Of a stretch of 64,000 nt of DNA, positions 25,612 through 35,501 are shown piece by piece (positions within the stretch are counted from its first letter, which is position 1; every line of letters begins with the position of its first letter). The notes beneath the pieces are model-generated. The model saw nothing but the letters and a program-made list of their open reading frames with translations. It ran no database searches and had not been told where the DNA came from. A program made the translations under genes and the position numbers. Source of the DNA: Rothia sp. SD9660Na (GTDB taxonomy: Bacteria; Actinomycetota; Actinomycetes; Actinomycetales; Micrococcaceae). Location: the NCBI RefSeq assembly GCF_030064065.1, contig NZ_CP125946.1, forward strand, positions 248,001 to 312,000. The letters run 5' to 3'.

Positions 25612-26454
25612 CTATCTCTCAACGGGGCGCAGACCGGCAGGGTCTTCTGCGCCCCATTCGGCCCAGGAGCCGTCGTAGACGGCCAGTTCGGTATAGCCCG
25701 AAACGTAGGCTGCCAGGGCGTCAATGCAGGCAGTCACGCCGGAGCCACACGAGAAGATAAGGGTCTCAGCATCCCCGGCGACGGCGTCAACGGCAGCCTT
25801 GACCTCTTCGGGAGCCCGGAAACGCCCCTGCTCATCGAGCAGGGAGGTGAAGGGCAGGTTAACGGAGCCGGGAATATGTCCAGCTCGCAGGCCCGGGCGG
25901 GGTTCGGGCGCTGTGCCGGCAAAACGTTCGGCGCTGCGGGCATCGATGACGGCGGCGTCCTCACGTTCAGCAAAGGCTTTGGTGGTCAGGGCGTCAACGA
26001 AGAGACCGCGGTCTTCTGCCACGAATGAACCGGGAGTAAAAGGCCCCTCGTTAAGGGGGAGCTGGTTGAAACCGGCTGCCTCCCAGGCAGGCAGGCCCCC
26101 GTCGAGCACGGCGACGTTATCGTGCCCCATAGCCACAAACATGAACCAGCCGCGGGCGGCAGAGAACATGCCCTGGCGGTCGTAAACCACGATGGCGGCG
26201 TCCTTGCTGATGCCGAGAGCACGAACCTTAGCTTCAAAGTCCTCGGTGCTCAGCATGGTGTGTACGCCCTCGGGGGCGCTGAATTCGCCGTCGATATCAA
26301 AGCGGCGGGCACCGGGTATGCCGGTGCTGGCACCGGCGAACTCGCCGACGGAGGCGTCCAGAATGACCAGGTTGGGGGCGGCAATATTGGCTGCCAGCCA
26401 CTGGGCTCCCACGATGGGGAAGCGCAGGTTAATGGTGGAAGTTTCGGGCATCAT
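25612..26454 (-). CDS. sseA: Thiosulfate/3-mercaptopyruvate sulfurtransferase
   Basis: A 280-residue protein with two rhodanese domains. The C-terminal one carries the active-site loop CGSGVTA in LIFSCGSGVTACIDAL, which points to the 3-mercaptopyruvate or thiosulfate class; choosing between these substrates from sequence alone is unsafe. It also has the interdomain motif GHIPGSVNLPF. The start is ATG 26454, or the adjacent ATG 26451. The gene stops just after the convergent pseudogene at 24709. Confidence 0.88.
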   Translation of the reverse strand: MMPETSTINLRFPIVGAQWLAANIAAPNLVILDASVGEFAGASTGIPGARRFDIDGEFSAPEGVHTMLSTEDFEAKVRALGISKDAAIVVYDRQGMFSAARGWFMFVAMGHDNVAVLDGGLPAWEAAGFNQLPLNEGPFTPGSFVAEDRGLFVDALTTKAFAEREDAAVIDARSAERFAGTAPEPRPGLRAGHIPGSVNLPFTSLLDEQGRFRAPEEVKAAVDAVAGDAETLIFSCGSGVTACIDALAAYVSGYTELAVYDGSWAEWGAEDPAGLRPVER

Positions 26455-26517
26455 CAGCCTTTCACGGGGGATTGTTACCCTCCCATGCTACTGACTCTGC
26501 CGCTACCTGCGAAAGGC

Positions 26518-26564
26518 TGCGCCCCGGCGTCCTCATGCGGGGAGCAGAAGGACGCCGGGGCGCA
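26518..26564 (-). terminator. Terminator of the secreted-protein pair, a GGCGTCC inverted pair
   Basis: A 15-bp perfect stem TGCGCCCCGGCGTCC (26518-26532) / GGACGCCGGGGCGCA (26550-26564) lies downstream of the minus-strand gene that ends at 26601. The stem again contains the recurrent GGCGTCC/GGACGCC core. Confidence 0.7.
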
Positions 26565-26600
26565 GTAAGCCGGGTAGCCGAGGCCTGGGGGCCGGGCGGC

Positions 26601-27173
26601 TTAGAAGATGCCGCTTGCCTTGCGGCCGGTATCGGTCAGGGTGATGTCTCGGGAATCGCGGTTCTGGTCGTTACCGGTTGAGGTATCGCCGGCGATACGG
26701 CCGACCTGGGTGACGGTGATGTAGTTGCGCAGGCGGCCCTCTGAGGTGAGGCCGTCACCGAAGTTGAGGTTGGCAACCAGCTGGGTTTTACCGGCCTTGA
26801 TGGGGTTGGCTAGGGTGACCAGGAAGCTGCGGGTTGAGGTTGCTGCGTTAAAACCCAGGTCGCGGGTGTAGGCGCCGTTGAACCAGCCGGGGGTGATTAG
26901 ACGGTCAACGCCGGTGGGGCCCGAGGCGGTCTTCACGTCGATGCGGAAGGAGACCACGGGGAAGTCGCCGTAGTAGCGCTCAGTGCCCACGTTTTTGAGG
27001 CGCAGGGCGACCAGGCCGGCGTAGCCTTCAGCCTTCCAGGATGAGACGGTGAGGACGGGCTCAAGGTCGTAGGCGGGGGTGGTGGCTCGGGCTGCGGTTG
27101 AGGCAAAGGCCAGGGAGGCGGTGCCCAGAGCTAGGGAGGTGAGGGCGGTGCGGCGGGTGATAGCGGTCTGCAT
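26601..27173 (-). CDS. Secreted protein with twin-arginine-like signal, unknown function
   Basis: A 190-residue protein. The N-terminus MQTAITRRTALTSLALG has a twin-arginine pair and hydrophobic core, followed by an Ala-rich region ending near AFASTAARA, so it is exported by Tat or Sec. The mature part looks beta-rich and lacks cysteines. ATG 27173 is supported by AGAAGG upstream; an ATG at 27191 is less likely. It lies 30 nt behind the secreted protein at 27204 and surely shares its transcript. I recognise no domain. Confidence 0.75.
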   Translation of the reverse strand: MQTAITRRTALTSLALGTASLAFASTAARATTPAYDLEPVLTVSSWKAEGYAGLVALRLKNVGTERYYGDFPVVSFRIDVKTASGPTGVDRLITPGWFNGAYTRDLGFNAATSTRSFLVTLANPIKAGKTQLVANLNFGDGLTSEGRLRNYITVTQVGRIAGDTSTGNDQNRDSRDITLTDTGRKASGIF

Positions 27174-27203
27174 GGTTGTACCTTCTCTCAAAGACAGGGC
27201 GGT

Positions 27204-27920
27204 TTAGTAGGAGTCAGCGGGGTTGCTGTAGAGCTTGACGGTGACCTGGTTCTTGATGGGGACGTTGGCGCGCCAGGCGACGGGGTTGGACCAGGTGCCG
27301 TTGAGCATGCAGTACTGCTGGGTGCCGGTCATGGCGATGGTGCGGAAGCCGTAGGTAGCTTCGCCTGTGTAGCCTGCGGGTACTTCGTAGGGGCCGATGG
27401 TCTGGCCGACGCTCCAGGAGAGGGAGTAGGAGGCGTCGCCGCCTACGGTCTTGGCGATGGAGTAGGCGATGCCGGCGTTGATGCTGCCCTTATCGAGGTT
27501 CTGGGTGCCGCCCAGGTTGAAGGAGGCGGTTTCGGTCTTTGACCCGTTGACGCTCATGGTGACGGTCTGGGTCTTGGAGAGGTTCTGGGTGAGGTTGACG
27601 GGTGCTGAGGTGCTGTTGGTGGTTGAGATGGTACCGACGGGGGTGAAGTTGTCTGTAACCTTGTAGACCACGGTGCGGTAGTCTTCCCAGGCGTTGCAGA
27701 CGGGGCGGGCGTTGAGGATGTTGGCCTTGAGGGAGTCGCTCTTGTGGTAGGTCTCCACAATGGGCAGGGTGGCGTTCAGGGCCGGGGTATCGGGGTAGGT
27801 GTTGATGATGGTACCGGAGCCTGCGTCGGTAGTGTCGGCGGCGCTGGCGGGTGCGGACGCCATGGAGAAGGCCAGTGCAGCTGCTGAGAGGGTTGCTGCT
27901 ACTTTAGGTGCGAGCTTCAT
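27204..27920 (-). CDS. Secreted beta-rich protein, possibly aerolysin/ETX-MTX2-like
   Basis: A 238-residue protein with a clear Sec signal peptide (cleavage after ASA, residue 27). The mature protein is very rich in Ser, Thr, Asn and Gly. Its central region alternates polar and small residues (TQTVTMSVNGSKTETASFNL, SYSLSWSVGQTIGPYEV), then VPAGYTGEATYGF. That pattern, with an amphipathic strand pair and a V-P-x-G turn, is reminiscent of the insertion region of aerolysin-like beta-pore-forming proteins. This is pattern recognition only. Two cysteines (VCNAW, QYCML) may form a disulfide. It is the first gene of a two-gene unit with the secreted protein at 26601, behind a long AT-rich region. 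Confidence 0.7.
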   Translation of the reverse strand: MKLAPKVAATLSAAALAFSMASAPASAADTTDAGSGTIINTYPDTPALNATLPIVETYHKSDSLKANILNARPVCNAWEDYRTVVYKVTDNFTPVGTISTTNSTSAPVNLTQNLSKTQTVTMSVNGSKTETASFNLGGTQNLDKGSINAGIAYSIAKTVGGDASYSLSWSVGQTIGPYEVPAGYTGEATYGFRTIAMTGTQQYCMLNGTWSNPVAWRANVPIKNQVTVKLYSNPADSY

Positions 27921-28368
27921 GGTTTTGCTCCTAGGGTCAGGTGGTGTGTGGGTGGGCCCCTGGGGGGCTTATGGGTCATTCTAGGGGCGGGTTTTGGCGC
28001 GCTTATATCGCAGGTTAGGACGCCCTTGCTTGGGGTGGGTGCGGGGTCTTGACTTTGGTGGTGGGCGGGTTTATTTAGTGTTTGAAATATTGCTGGTTTT
28101 TCTTTAAAAAGGGGCTGGTTTGTCCCTTAAAGTTGTGACGACTTTAAGGTTGTATAGACTTGACGCTTTCGGGGTAAAATTTTGTGTCCCACCTTACTTT
28201 CCCTCTTGTTTACCCTGCGTTTACGGAGTGCTCTCTTGCCCATGTTCGCCATGAGCGAATTAAATCGGGGGCAGGAAGTCCCAATTCCGCCCACTGAGCC
28301 GACCACGGGCGTCCGCCTGCCCCTCCACTAGACTTAGAAACAAAACCCCGCAAACCCTCAAGGAAGCC
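27921..28368. promoter_or_regulatory. Long divergent AT-rich intergenic region with a 9-bp palindrome
   Basis: About 450 nt between the secreted-protein pair (minus) and the asparaginase-like gene (plus), with much lower GC than its surroundings at 28080-28240. A perfect inverted repeat CCTTAAAGT (28125-28133) / ACTTTAAGG (28141-28149) with a 7-nt spacer is a candidate operator. TATAGACT (28152) and TAAAATTTT (28175) are -10-like. The region would suit promoters in both directions. Confidence 0.5.
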
Positions 28369-28875
28369 ATGCCCATCAGCAACGCAGAGACCGTGACCAT
28401 CCTGACCACCGGCGGAACCTTCGACAAGGTCTACTCCGTCGCCGGTGAACTCGAAATCGGCGAACCCTCAGTACCCGAGCTGCTCAGTTACGTGCTCACC
28501 GACACCGCTTTTGAGGTGCAAAGCGTGCTCAAGCTCGACAGCCTCGACATGGTTGATGCCGACCGCGCCGTGCTGACCGAGGCCCTCAATGCCGTGCAGA
28601 ACGACCGCATCATTATCACCCACGGCACCGACACCATGCCCGAAACCGCCCGCTACCTCGAAGCCAACGCCACCCTCGGCAACAAGGTAGTTGTGCTCAC
28701 CGGTGCTATGCAGCCGGCATCTATGCGGAAGTCCGATGCCAGCTTCAACCTGGGCGCAGCCGTCGCCGCCCTCAACCTGCTCGAACCCGGCGTCTACATT
28801 TCAATGAGCGGCCGCATCTTCCCCGCCTTCTCCGTGAAAAAGGACCGGGCCCGCGGCATCTTCGAAATCGCGTAA
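28369..28875 (+). CDS. Asparaginase-domain protein, single-domain
   Basis: A 168-residue protein equal to the N-terminal domain of bacterial L-asparaginases. It has the first active-site Thr in ILTTGGTFDK and the second motif ITHGTDTMPETA, followed by LTGAMQPA. Full-length asparaginases have ~330 residues with a C-terminal domain; short single-domain forms are a known branch. The real substrate is uncertain. CAAGGAAGCC precedes ATG 28369. Confidence 0.82.
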   Translation: MPISNAETVTILTTGGTFDKVYSVAGELEIGEPSVPELLSYVLTDTAFEVQSVLKLDSLDMVDADRAVLTEALNAVQNDRIIITHGTDTMPETARYLEANATLGNKVVVLTGAMQPASMRKSDASFNLGAAVAALNLLEPGVYISMSGRIFPAFSVKKDRARGIFEIA

Positions 28876-28945
28876 ACCCTGGTGAGTTGGGCGAACGGTC
28901 GGTAGGCTTAAAACAAACCGACCGTCCACTGACCAGGAGGACCCC

Positions 28946-29682
28946 GTGAGCCAGTACCCCGGCAACGACAACACCACCGGTAACTACCAGCCCCAGCAGC
29001 CCCCTGCCTACCCCAATCAGGCCCAGCCCCCGGCCTATTCGGCAACCCAGCCCGGCTACTACACTGAGCAGGGCGCCTACGCTGGCTATGCCCAGGCCTA
29101 CGGCCAGGGCCTCCCCGCCCACATGGATGCCCCTGAGCGCCCGCAGGCCCTCAAAACCGCCAGCCTTATCATGTACGTGATGATCGGCCTGGGCGTTCTG
29201 GGGTCTATTCTGGGCACTATCTTCTACCAGGAGATTCAGCAGGCAACGAGCAACAGCATCCTTTCCCTCTTCAGCGGGATGATGACCGAAGAAGACTTCG
29301 CTGCGGCGGAGGCTGAGCTATCTGCGAGCGCAGATACCGGTTTCGTCACCGCCGGTCTCATTATGGGGTTGGTCTTTGGTCTTATCTGGTCTGCCCTGCT
29401 CGTTTTCTTCACCATCATGATGAACAAGGGCCACAACTGGGCCCGTATCGTTCTGACCGTCGTGGCGAGCATCCAGATTCTCAACCTGCTCATGGGTGCG
29501 CTGACCCTGCTTCTGGTCTTCCACTGGACCATGCTGGTAGGTCTGCTTGCTGGCGTGCTAGCTATCGTCTTTTTGGTCTTCGTCTGGAGGAGTCCCGTTT
29601 CAACCTACATGCGTCAGATTAAGGCCTACCAGCAGTGGAAGCTGCAGCAGGCCTACGTGGGCGCTGACCGGGGCCAGCGATA

Positions 29683-29683
<1 letters not shown>
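28946..29683 (+). CDS. Membrane protein with Pro/Gln/Tyr-rich N-terminus
   Basis: A 245-residue protein. The first ~65 residues are low-complexity P, Q, Y, N and A, a common cytoplasmic tail in actinobacterial membrane proteins. Four hydrophobic helices follow between about residues 72 and 215, with a charged loop between the first two. GTG 28946 is preceded by a strong CAGGAGG. The stop shares a base with the GTG start of recQ, so the two are coupled. No family is recognised. Confidence 0.75.
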
Positions 29684-31896
<2,213 letters not shown>

Positions 31897-31914
31897 GCAC
31901 GCGCCGAAGGAACC

Positions 31915-32403
31915 ATGCCCCGATCCGCCCTGCCCACGCGTCCGCGCAACCCTCAGCACGAAGCCCTCATGCGCCAGGCCATCGACCAGGCAAAGCTGGC
32001 CCTAGCCAGCGACGATGTGCCCATTGGTGCGGTGGTTGTGGACGCCGCCGGGCAGGTCATCGGGCGCGGCTACAACCGGCGCGAGGCCGATGCCGACCCC
32101 ACCGCCCATGCCGAGGTTATCGCGATTCGGCAGGCCGCCGAACACCTGGGGAGCTGGCGGCTAGAGGGCTGTACCCTGGTGGTCACCCTCGAACCCTGCC
32201 TCATGTGCGCCGGGGCTACCCTGCTGGCCCGCCTGCCCACCGTTGTGATGGGGGCCTGGGAAGAAAAAACAGGGGCTGCTGGGAGCGTCTATGACGTGCT
32301 GCGCGACCGCAAAGTCAACCACTGGGTAGAGGTCTACCCTGGGGTGCTTGCGAGCGAGTGCGCCGAGCTCCTGACTACTTTCTTTAGAAAACATCGCTCC
32401 TAG
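31915..32403 (+). CDS. tadA: TadA, tRNA adenosine(34) deaminase
   Basis: TadA converts the wobble adenosine of tRNA-Arg(ACG) to inosine. The 162-residue protein has the zinc/catalytic motifs HAEV (His and Glu) and PCLMCAGA, and the cytidine-deaminase-fold end. GAAGGAACC precedes ATG 31915, 18 nt after recQ, so it is likely in the same operon. Confidence 0.92.
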   Translation: MPRSALPTRPRNPQHEALMRQAIDQAKLALASDDVPIGAVVVDAAGQVIGRGYNRREADADPTAHAEVIAIRQAAEHLGSWRLEGCTLVVTLEPCLMCAGATLLARLPTVVMGAWEEKTGAAGSVYDVLRDRKVNHWVEVYPGVLASECAELLTTFFRKHRS

Positions 32404-32464
32404 ACCAAATTGCCCCTCAAACGCGCGGCAGAAAACTGCCTGCCCCACCCCGTCATCATGTATC

Positions 32465-32492
32465 TTTGAAAAAGAAACATCATTTTTTCAAA
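32465..32492. promoter_or_regulatory. Candidate TetR operator
   Basis: A perfect 9-bp inverted repeat TTTGAAAAA (32465-32473) / TTTTTCAAA (32484-32492) with a 10-nt spacer lies just before the tetR-family gene at 32511. TetR regulators usually repress their own gene through such palindromes. Confidence 0.55.
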
Positions 32493-32510
32493 TACCGTAA
32501 GGGGGAGGGT

Positions 32511-33164
32511 ATGGCCGCGCAGCAGGCAGAAACGGTCGTCTACGCACACCAAACACCGGTGGTAGAGGCGAGCACACGCCGCCCCGGACGCACCAATAAG
32601 ACCCAGCTCAAGCTCTTTGAAGCAGCCATGGACATCATGAGCGAGGGTGGCCCCACCGCCACTACCGTGGAAGACATCGCGGAGAGGGCCGGGGTCTCAA
32701 AGGGCACGGTCTACTACAATTTCGGGTCAAAGAAGACCATGATTGACCAGCTCCTGCAGTACGGTGCCAAGCTGCTGCTGGCTGAGATGACCACGGTTGC
32801 CAGCAACCACGACGACCCCCGAGAAGCCCTGCGCAGTGCCCTACACGCCGCCATTATCTACCTGAGCGAGCACCCCGGCTTCGCGCGGCTCTGGGTTTCA
32901 GAACTCTGGCGCGCCGGTGCCGACTGGTCGCCCACCACCGATTTGATTCGCGCCGATATTATGCGCTTTATCCGTGAGCTCATTAGCCGCCTGGCTACCC
33001 GCTACACTGTGCGCACAGACCGCTCGATCGAGGGGGTTTCCCTCATTATCTTTGGTGCGGTCTTCATGCTCTCTATGGACGAAACCCGCCACGGAGCTGA
33101 GCGTACCCCCGACGAGGGGGCCGAGCTGGCTATGCTCACTATCGACGGCTACATTCAGGGCTAG
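32511..33164 (+). CDS. TetR-family transcriptional regulator
   Basis: A 217-residue one-component regulator. The N-terminal TetR helix-turn-helix is at about residues 28-75 (TTVEDIAERAGVSKGTVYYN), with a ligand-binding helical C-terminal domain. ATG 32511 (MAAQQAETV) follows AAGGGGGAGGG; the frame also opens at TTG 32466, which lies inside the palindrome. No divergent or downstream transporter is adjacent, so the targets are unknown. Confidence 0.88.
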   Translation: MAAQQAETVVYAHQTPVVEASTRRPGRTNKTQLKLFEAAMDIMSEGGPTATTVEDIAERAGVSKGTVYYNFGSKKTMIDQLLQYGAKLLLAEMTTVASNHDDPREALRSALHAAIIYLSEHPGFARLWVSELWRAGADWSPTTDLIRADIMRFIRELISRLATRYTVRTDRSIEGVSLIIFGAVFMLSMDETRHGAERTPDEGAELAMLTIDGYIQG

Positions 33165-33229
33165 AGCCCTGCCTACTGTCCCCACTGAGTTGAGTGACCA
33201 GGGTATCTAGGGTAAAATTTCCAGAGTTT

Positions 33230-33320
33230 GGTGACGTGTCCGAGCGGCCGAAGGTGCAACACTCGAAATGTTGTGTACGGTAACCCCGTACCGAGGGTTC
33301 AAATCCCTCCGTCACCGCCA
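33230..33320 (+). tRNA. tRNA-Ser (anticodon CGA)
   Basis: The acceptor GGTGACG/CGTCACC, the long variable arm TACGGTAACCCCGTA typical of tRNA-Ser, anticodon loop CTCGAAA and T-arm GAGGGTTCAAATCCCTC are present. CCA is encoded. Confidence 0.95.
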
Positions 33321-33327
33321 CAGGTAA

Positions 33328-33370
33328 AAACCCGTTTCCCCTAGTGAGAGCTAGAGGGGGCGGGTTTTTT
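33328..33370 (+). terminator. Terminator of tRNA-Ser(CGA)
   Basis: AAACCCG (33328-33334) / CGGGTTT (33361-33367), with an inner CCCCTAG/CTAGAGGGG pairing and a T run. Confidence 0.8.
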
Positions 33371-33391
33371 CGTGCCCAAAAAGGCCCCGCC

Positions 33392-33449
33392 ACATAAATT
33401 TGACATAAATCTGACATAAACATGTCAAGCGGTGATACCCCTGTGATAC
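33392..33449 (+). promoter_or_regulatory. 11-nt direct repeats upstream of upp
   Basis: ACATAAA occurs at 33392, 33403 and 33414, and GTGATAC at 33432 and 33443. Both series have an 11-nt period, about one helical turn. Such arrays are typical binding sites for OmpR/PhoP-type regulators that dock side by side on one face of the DNA. They lie 53 nt and more before the upp start. Confidence 0.55.
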
Positions 33450-33501
33450 TCATTTGCCCTCCAACTCTTTCCGGGCTGACGGCCAGTGGTAGCTTTTAAC
33501 T

Positions 33502-34140
33502 ATGCGTATTAAAGTTCTGGACCACCCCCTGGTTGACCACAAAATTACCGTTCTTCGCGATAAGGACACACCCTCCCCGATTTTTCGCCAGCTTGTTGAC
33601 GAGCTGGTCACCCTTCTGGCTTACGAGGCTACCCGCGAGATTCGCGTTGAGCCGCGCGAGGTCGAAACCCCGGTTGCTACCACTGTTGGCTCCCACATCG
33701 CCAATCCCCGTCCCCTGATTGTGCCGATTCTGCGTGCCGGCCTGGGCATGCTGGAGGGCATGACTCGCCTGATTCCTACCGCTGAGGTGGGCTTCCTGGG
33801 TATGGCCCGCAATGAGGAAACCCTGGATATCGTCACCTACGCCGAGCGTCTCCCTGAGGATCTCACCGGACGTCAGGTTTACGTGCTTGACCCCATGCTG
33901 GCAACCGGTGGCACCCTGATTGAGTCCATCAAGTTCCTGCGCGCTCGCGGTGCTGAGCATATCACCTGCGTGTGCGTGCTGGGTGCCCCTGAGGGTATTG
34001 AGGCCCTTGAGAAGGGCGTTGACGGCCTTGAGAACGTCGACCTCTTCCTGGCTGCCCAGGACGAGCGCCTCAATGAGAAGGCCTACATTGTGCCCGGTCT
34101 GGGCGACGCAGGTGACCGCCTATACGGGGTCGCTGAGTAG
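33502..34140 (+). CDS. upp: Uracil phosphoribosyltransferase
   Basis: Upp salvages uracil to UMP with PRPP. The 212-residue length, the N-terminal [16 protein letters not shown], the PRPP loop [13 protein letters not shown] and the C-terminal uracil-binding [13 protein letters not shown] are those of the family. TAGCTT lies 6 nt before ATG 33502 and no Shine-Dalgarno is present, so it is probably leaderless. A terminator follows at 34166. Confidence 0.95.
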   Translation: MRIKVLDHPLVDHKITVLRDKDTPSPIFRQLVDELVTLLAYEATREIRVEPREVETPVATTVGSHIANPRPLIVPILRAGLGMLEGMTRLIPTAEVGFLGMARNEETLDIVTYAERLPEDLTGRQVYVLDPMLATGGTLIESIKFLRARGAEHITCVCVLGAPEGIEALEKGVDGLENVDLFLAAQDERLNEKAYIVPGLGDAGDRLYGVAE

Positions 34141-34165
34141 GGATTTTAGCTCACTGCCTTAGCCT

Positions 34166-34205
34166 AGGGGCAGCTCGCCAGACGGCGGGCTGCCCCTGTT
34201 TTTGT
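34166..34205 (+). terminator. Terminator of upp
   Basis: AGGGGCAG (34166-34173) / CTGCCCCT (34190-34197), with a second inner stem CTCGCC/GGCGGG, then GTTTTTG. Confidence 0.85.
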
Positions 34206-34599
34206 AGGGGCGGACGCCCGTTGTCGACCCGGTGCGTGATGGCAAATATATTGCATGGTGAGATTTGCCCATAAAAAGGTATTGACATTTGAGTTTCAGG
34301 TGTTCTAGTTGTCTGGTTTTTTCGGCAGGTAAAAATATACAGAAAACAGGGAGCACCAAGGCTTTATTTAGAACCTAGGGTGTAAAAGTATGCCGTGGAG
34401 TGTAAGGATTTTCATGTTTGCTGACCCTCACTTGGGGGCTAGACTCAGATAAGTTGAAAAAATACGCGAATATTACTTGCTTTAAATACAAATTCTGACA
34501 ACGATTAAAAGTAGACAGCAGGCCCGCCCACACACGGGGTTTGCTTTCTAACGGAACCACACACTAATACTCAACTCGTACAGGGAGAAGGTAGGCAAA
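34206..34599. promoter_or_regulatory. AT-rich gene-free leader of the winged-helix regulator
   Basis: About 390 nt with no plausible gene. It starts with a GCGGACGCC motif (34210) and then becomes AT-rich. GGGAGAAGG lies before ATG 34600. A promoter must lie here but I cannot place it; the length leaves room for a long 5' leader. Confidence 0.4.
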
Positions 34600-35373
34600 A
34601 TGTCAGGTGCACCGGGGTATGTTCACATCTCGCAGCGCAACCGTTCTGCCGCTCAGCGCCAGCAGAGCGCAGCCGGCCATAGTCGTGGTGCTGCAAAGCA
34701 GCAGCCCGCTAATCTTCGCCCTATGACCTACAAGCCTGAGCCTCCGCGCGCAGCTGCGCAGGAGAACGAAGCTCGCGGCTTCGTCATTTATGTTGGCCTC
34801 AGCGAAGAAGCTGCTGCTAACCACGGAACCTCTTTGGTGCGAATCGTCCAAGATACCCGCGCCTACGTGCAGAATCAGGTGCCTGGTGCAGAGTCCTACG
34901 CCGCTGTGGCGCTGGCCCCTGCCGATGCGCAGGGTAGCGACCTTGAGGTCGTCCGCAATGCTCTGGGAGACCCCACCGCCGTGCACTACCAGCCTGGGGC
35001 AGTGCCGGCGTCCGCCCATCACGGTGGCGAGGACGCCAAGCCCACCCACTCAGTGGGCGTGCTGATTGATCTTTCCCGCCGCGAGGTTTACCTGGACGGC
35101 GAACTGCTCAACCTCACCTACAAGGAGTTTGAGCTCCTCAACTACCTGGTTGAAAATGGCCAGCGCACCGTTGCCCGCGAAGAGCTGCTCACCAGCCTGT
35201 GGCGTGACGCTGAAGAAGTCCCCAATGAGCGCACCATTGACGTGCACATTCGTCGTCTGCGCTCCAAGCTGGGCCGCCTATCGAATACCGTGCGTACCGT
35301 GCGCGGCCAGGGCTATCGTTTCTACGAGCACCCCGAGGTTGTTGTCTGGGCAGCACCGGAATACTCCATCTAG
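34600..35373 (+). CDS. Winged-helix DNA-binding protein, OmpR-type, without a receiver domain
   Basis: A 257-residue protein. Residues ~150-245 form an OmpR/PhoB-type winged helix (LTYKEFELLNYLVENGQ, REELLTSLWR, RTIDVHIRRLRSKLG, VRGQGYRFY). The N-terminal ~145 residues are not a phosphorylation receiver: a basic Gln/Arg-rich tail (1-55) is followed by a small alpha/beta-looking region (ARGFVIYVGLSEEAAANHG) without the acidic pocket. It is an orphan regulator with no kinase nearby. ATG 34600 follows GGAGAAGG. It could act as an essential or growth-phase regulator, but the target is unknown. Confidence 0.82.
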   Translation: MSGAPGYVHISQRNRSAAQRQQSAAGHSRGAAKQQPANLRPMTYKPEPPRAAAQENEARGFVIYVGLSEEAAANHGTSLVRIVQDTRAYVQNQVPGAESYAAVALAPADAQGSDLEVVRNALGDPTAVHYQPGAVPASAHHGGEDAKPTHSVGVLIDLSRREVYLDGELLNLTYKEFELLNYLVENGQRTVAREELLTSLWRDAEEVPNERTIDVHIRRLRSKLGRLSNTVRTVRGQGYRFYEHPEVVVWAAPEYSI

Positions 35374-35392
35374 GCTTATACCCACCGTGCGA

Positions 35393-35438
35393 AGAGCGCC
35401 GCACTTAGCTATACAGGCTGGGTGCGGCGCTCTTTATA
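35393..35438 (+). terminator. Terminator after the winged-helix gene
   Basis: A 12-bp perfect stem AGAGCGCCGCAC (35393-35404) / GTGCGGCGCTCT (35422-35433) followed by TTATATG. Confidence 0.8.
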
Positions 35439-35501
35439 TGTGCGGACGCCCCGCCTCGGCTACCTGCTACCGGGGGAGCGGGCGGTAGTAGAGTAGAGGT
35501 C

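Noticed and set aside
33392..33449. CRISPR-like repeat array before upp
   Set aside because: Units are 11 nt without spacers of CRISPR length, and no cas genes are near; a regulator-binding array is the better explanation.
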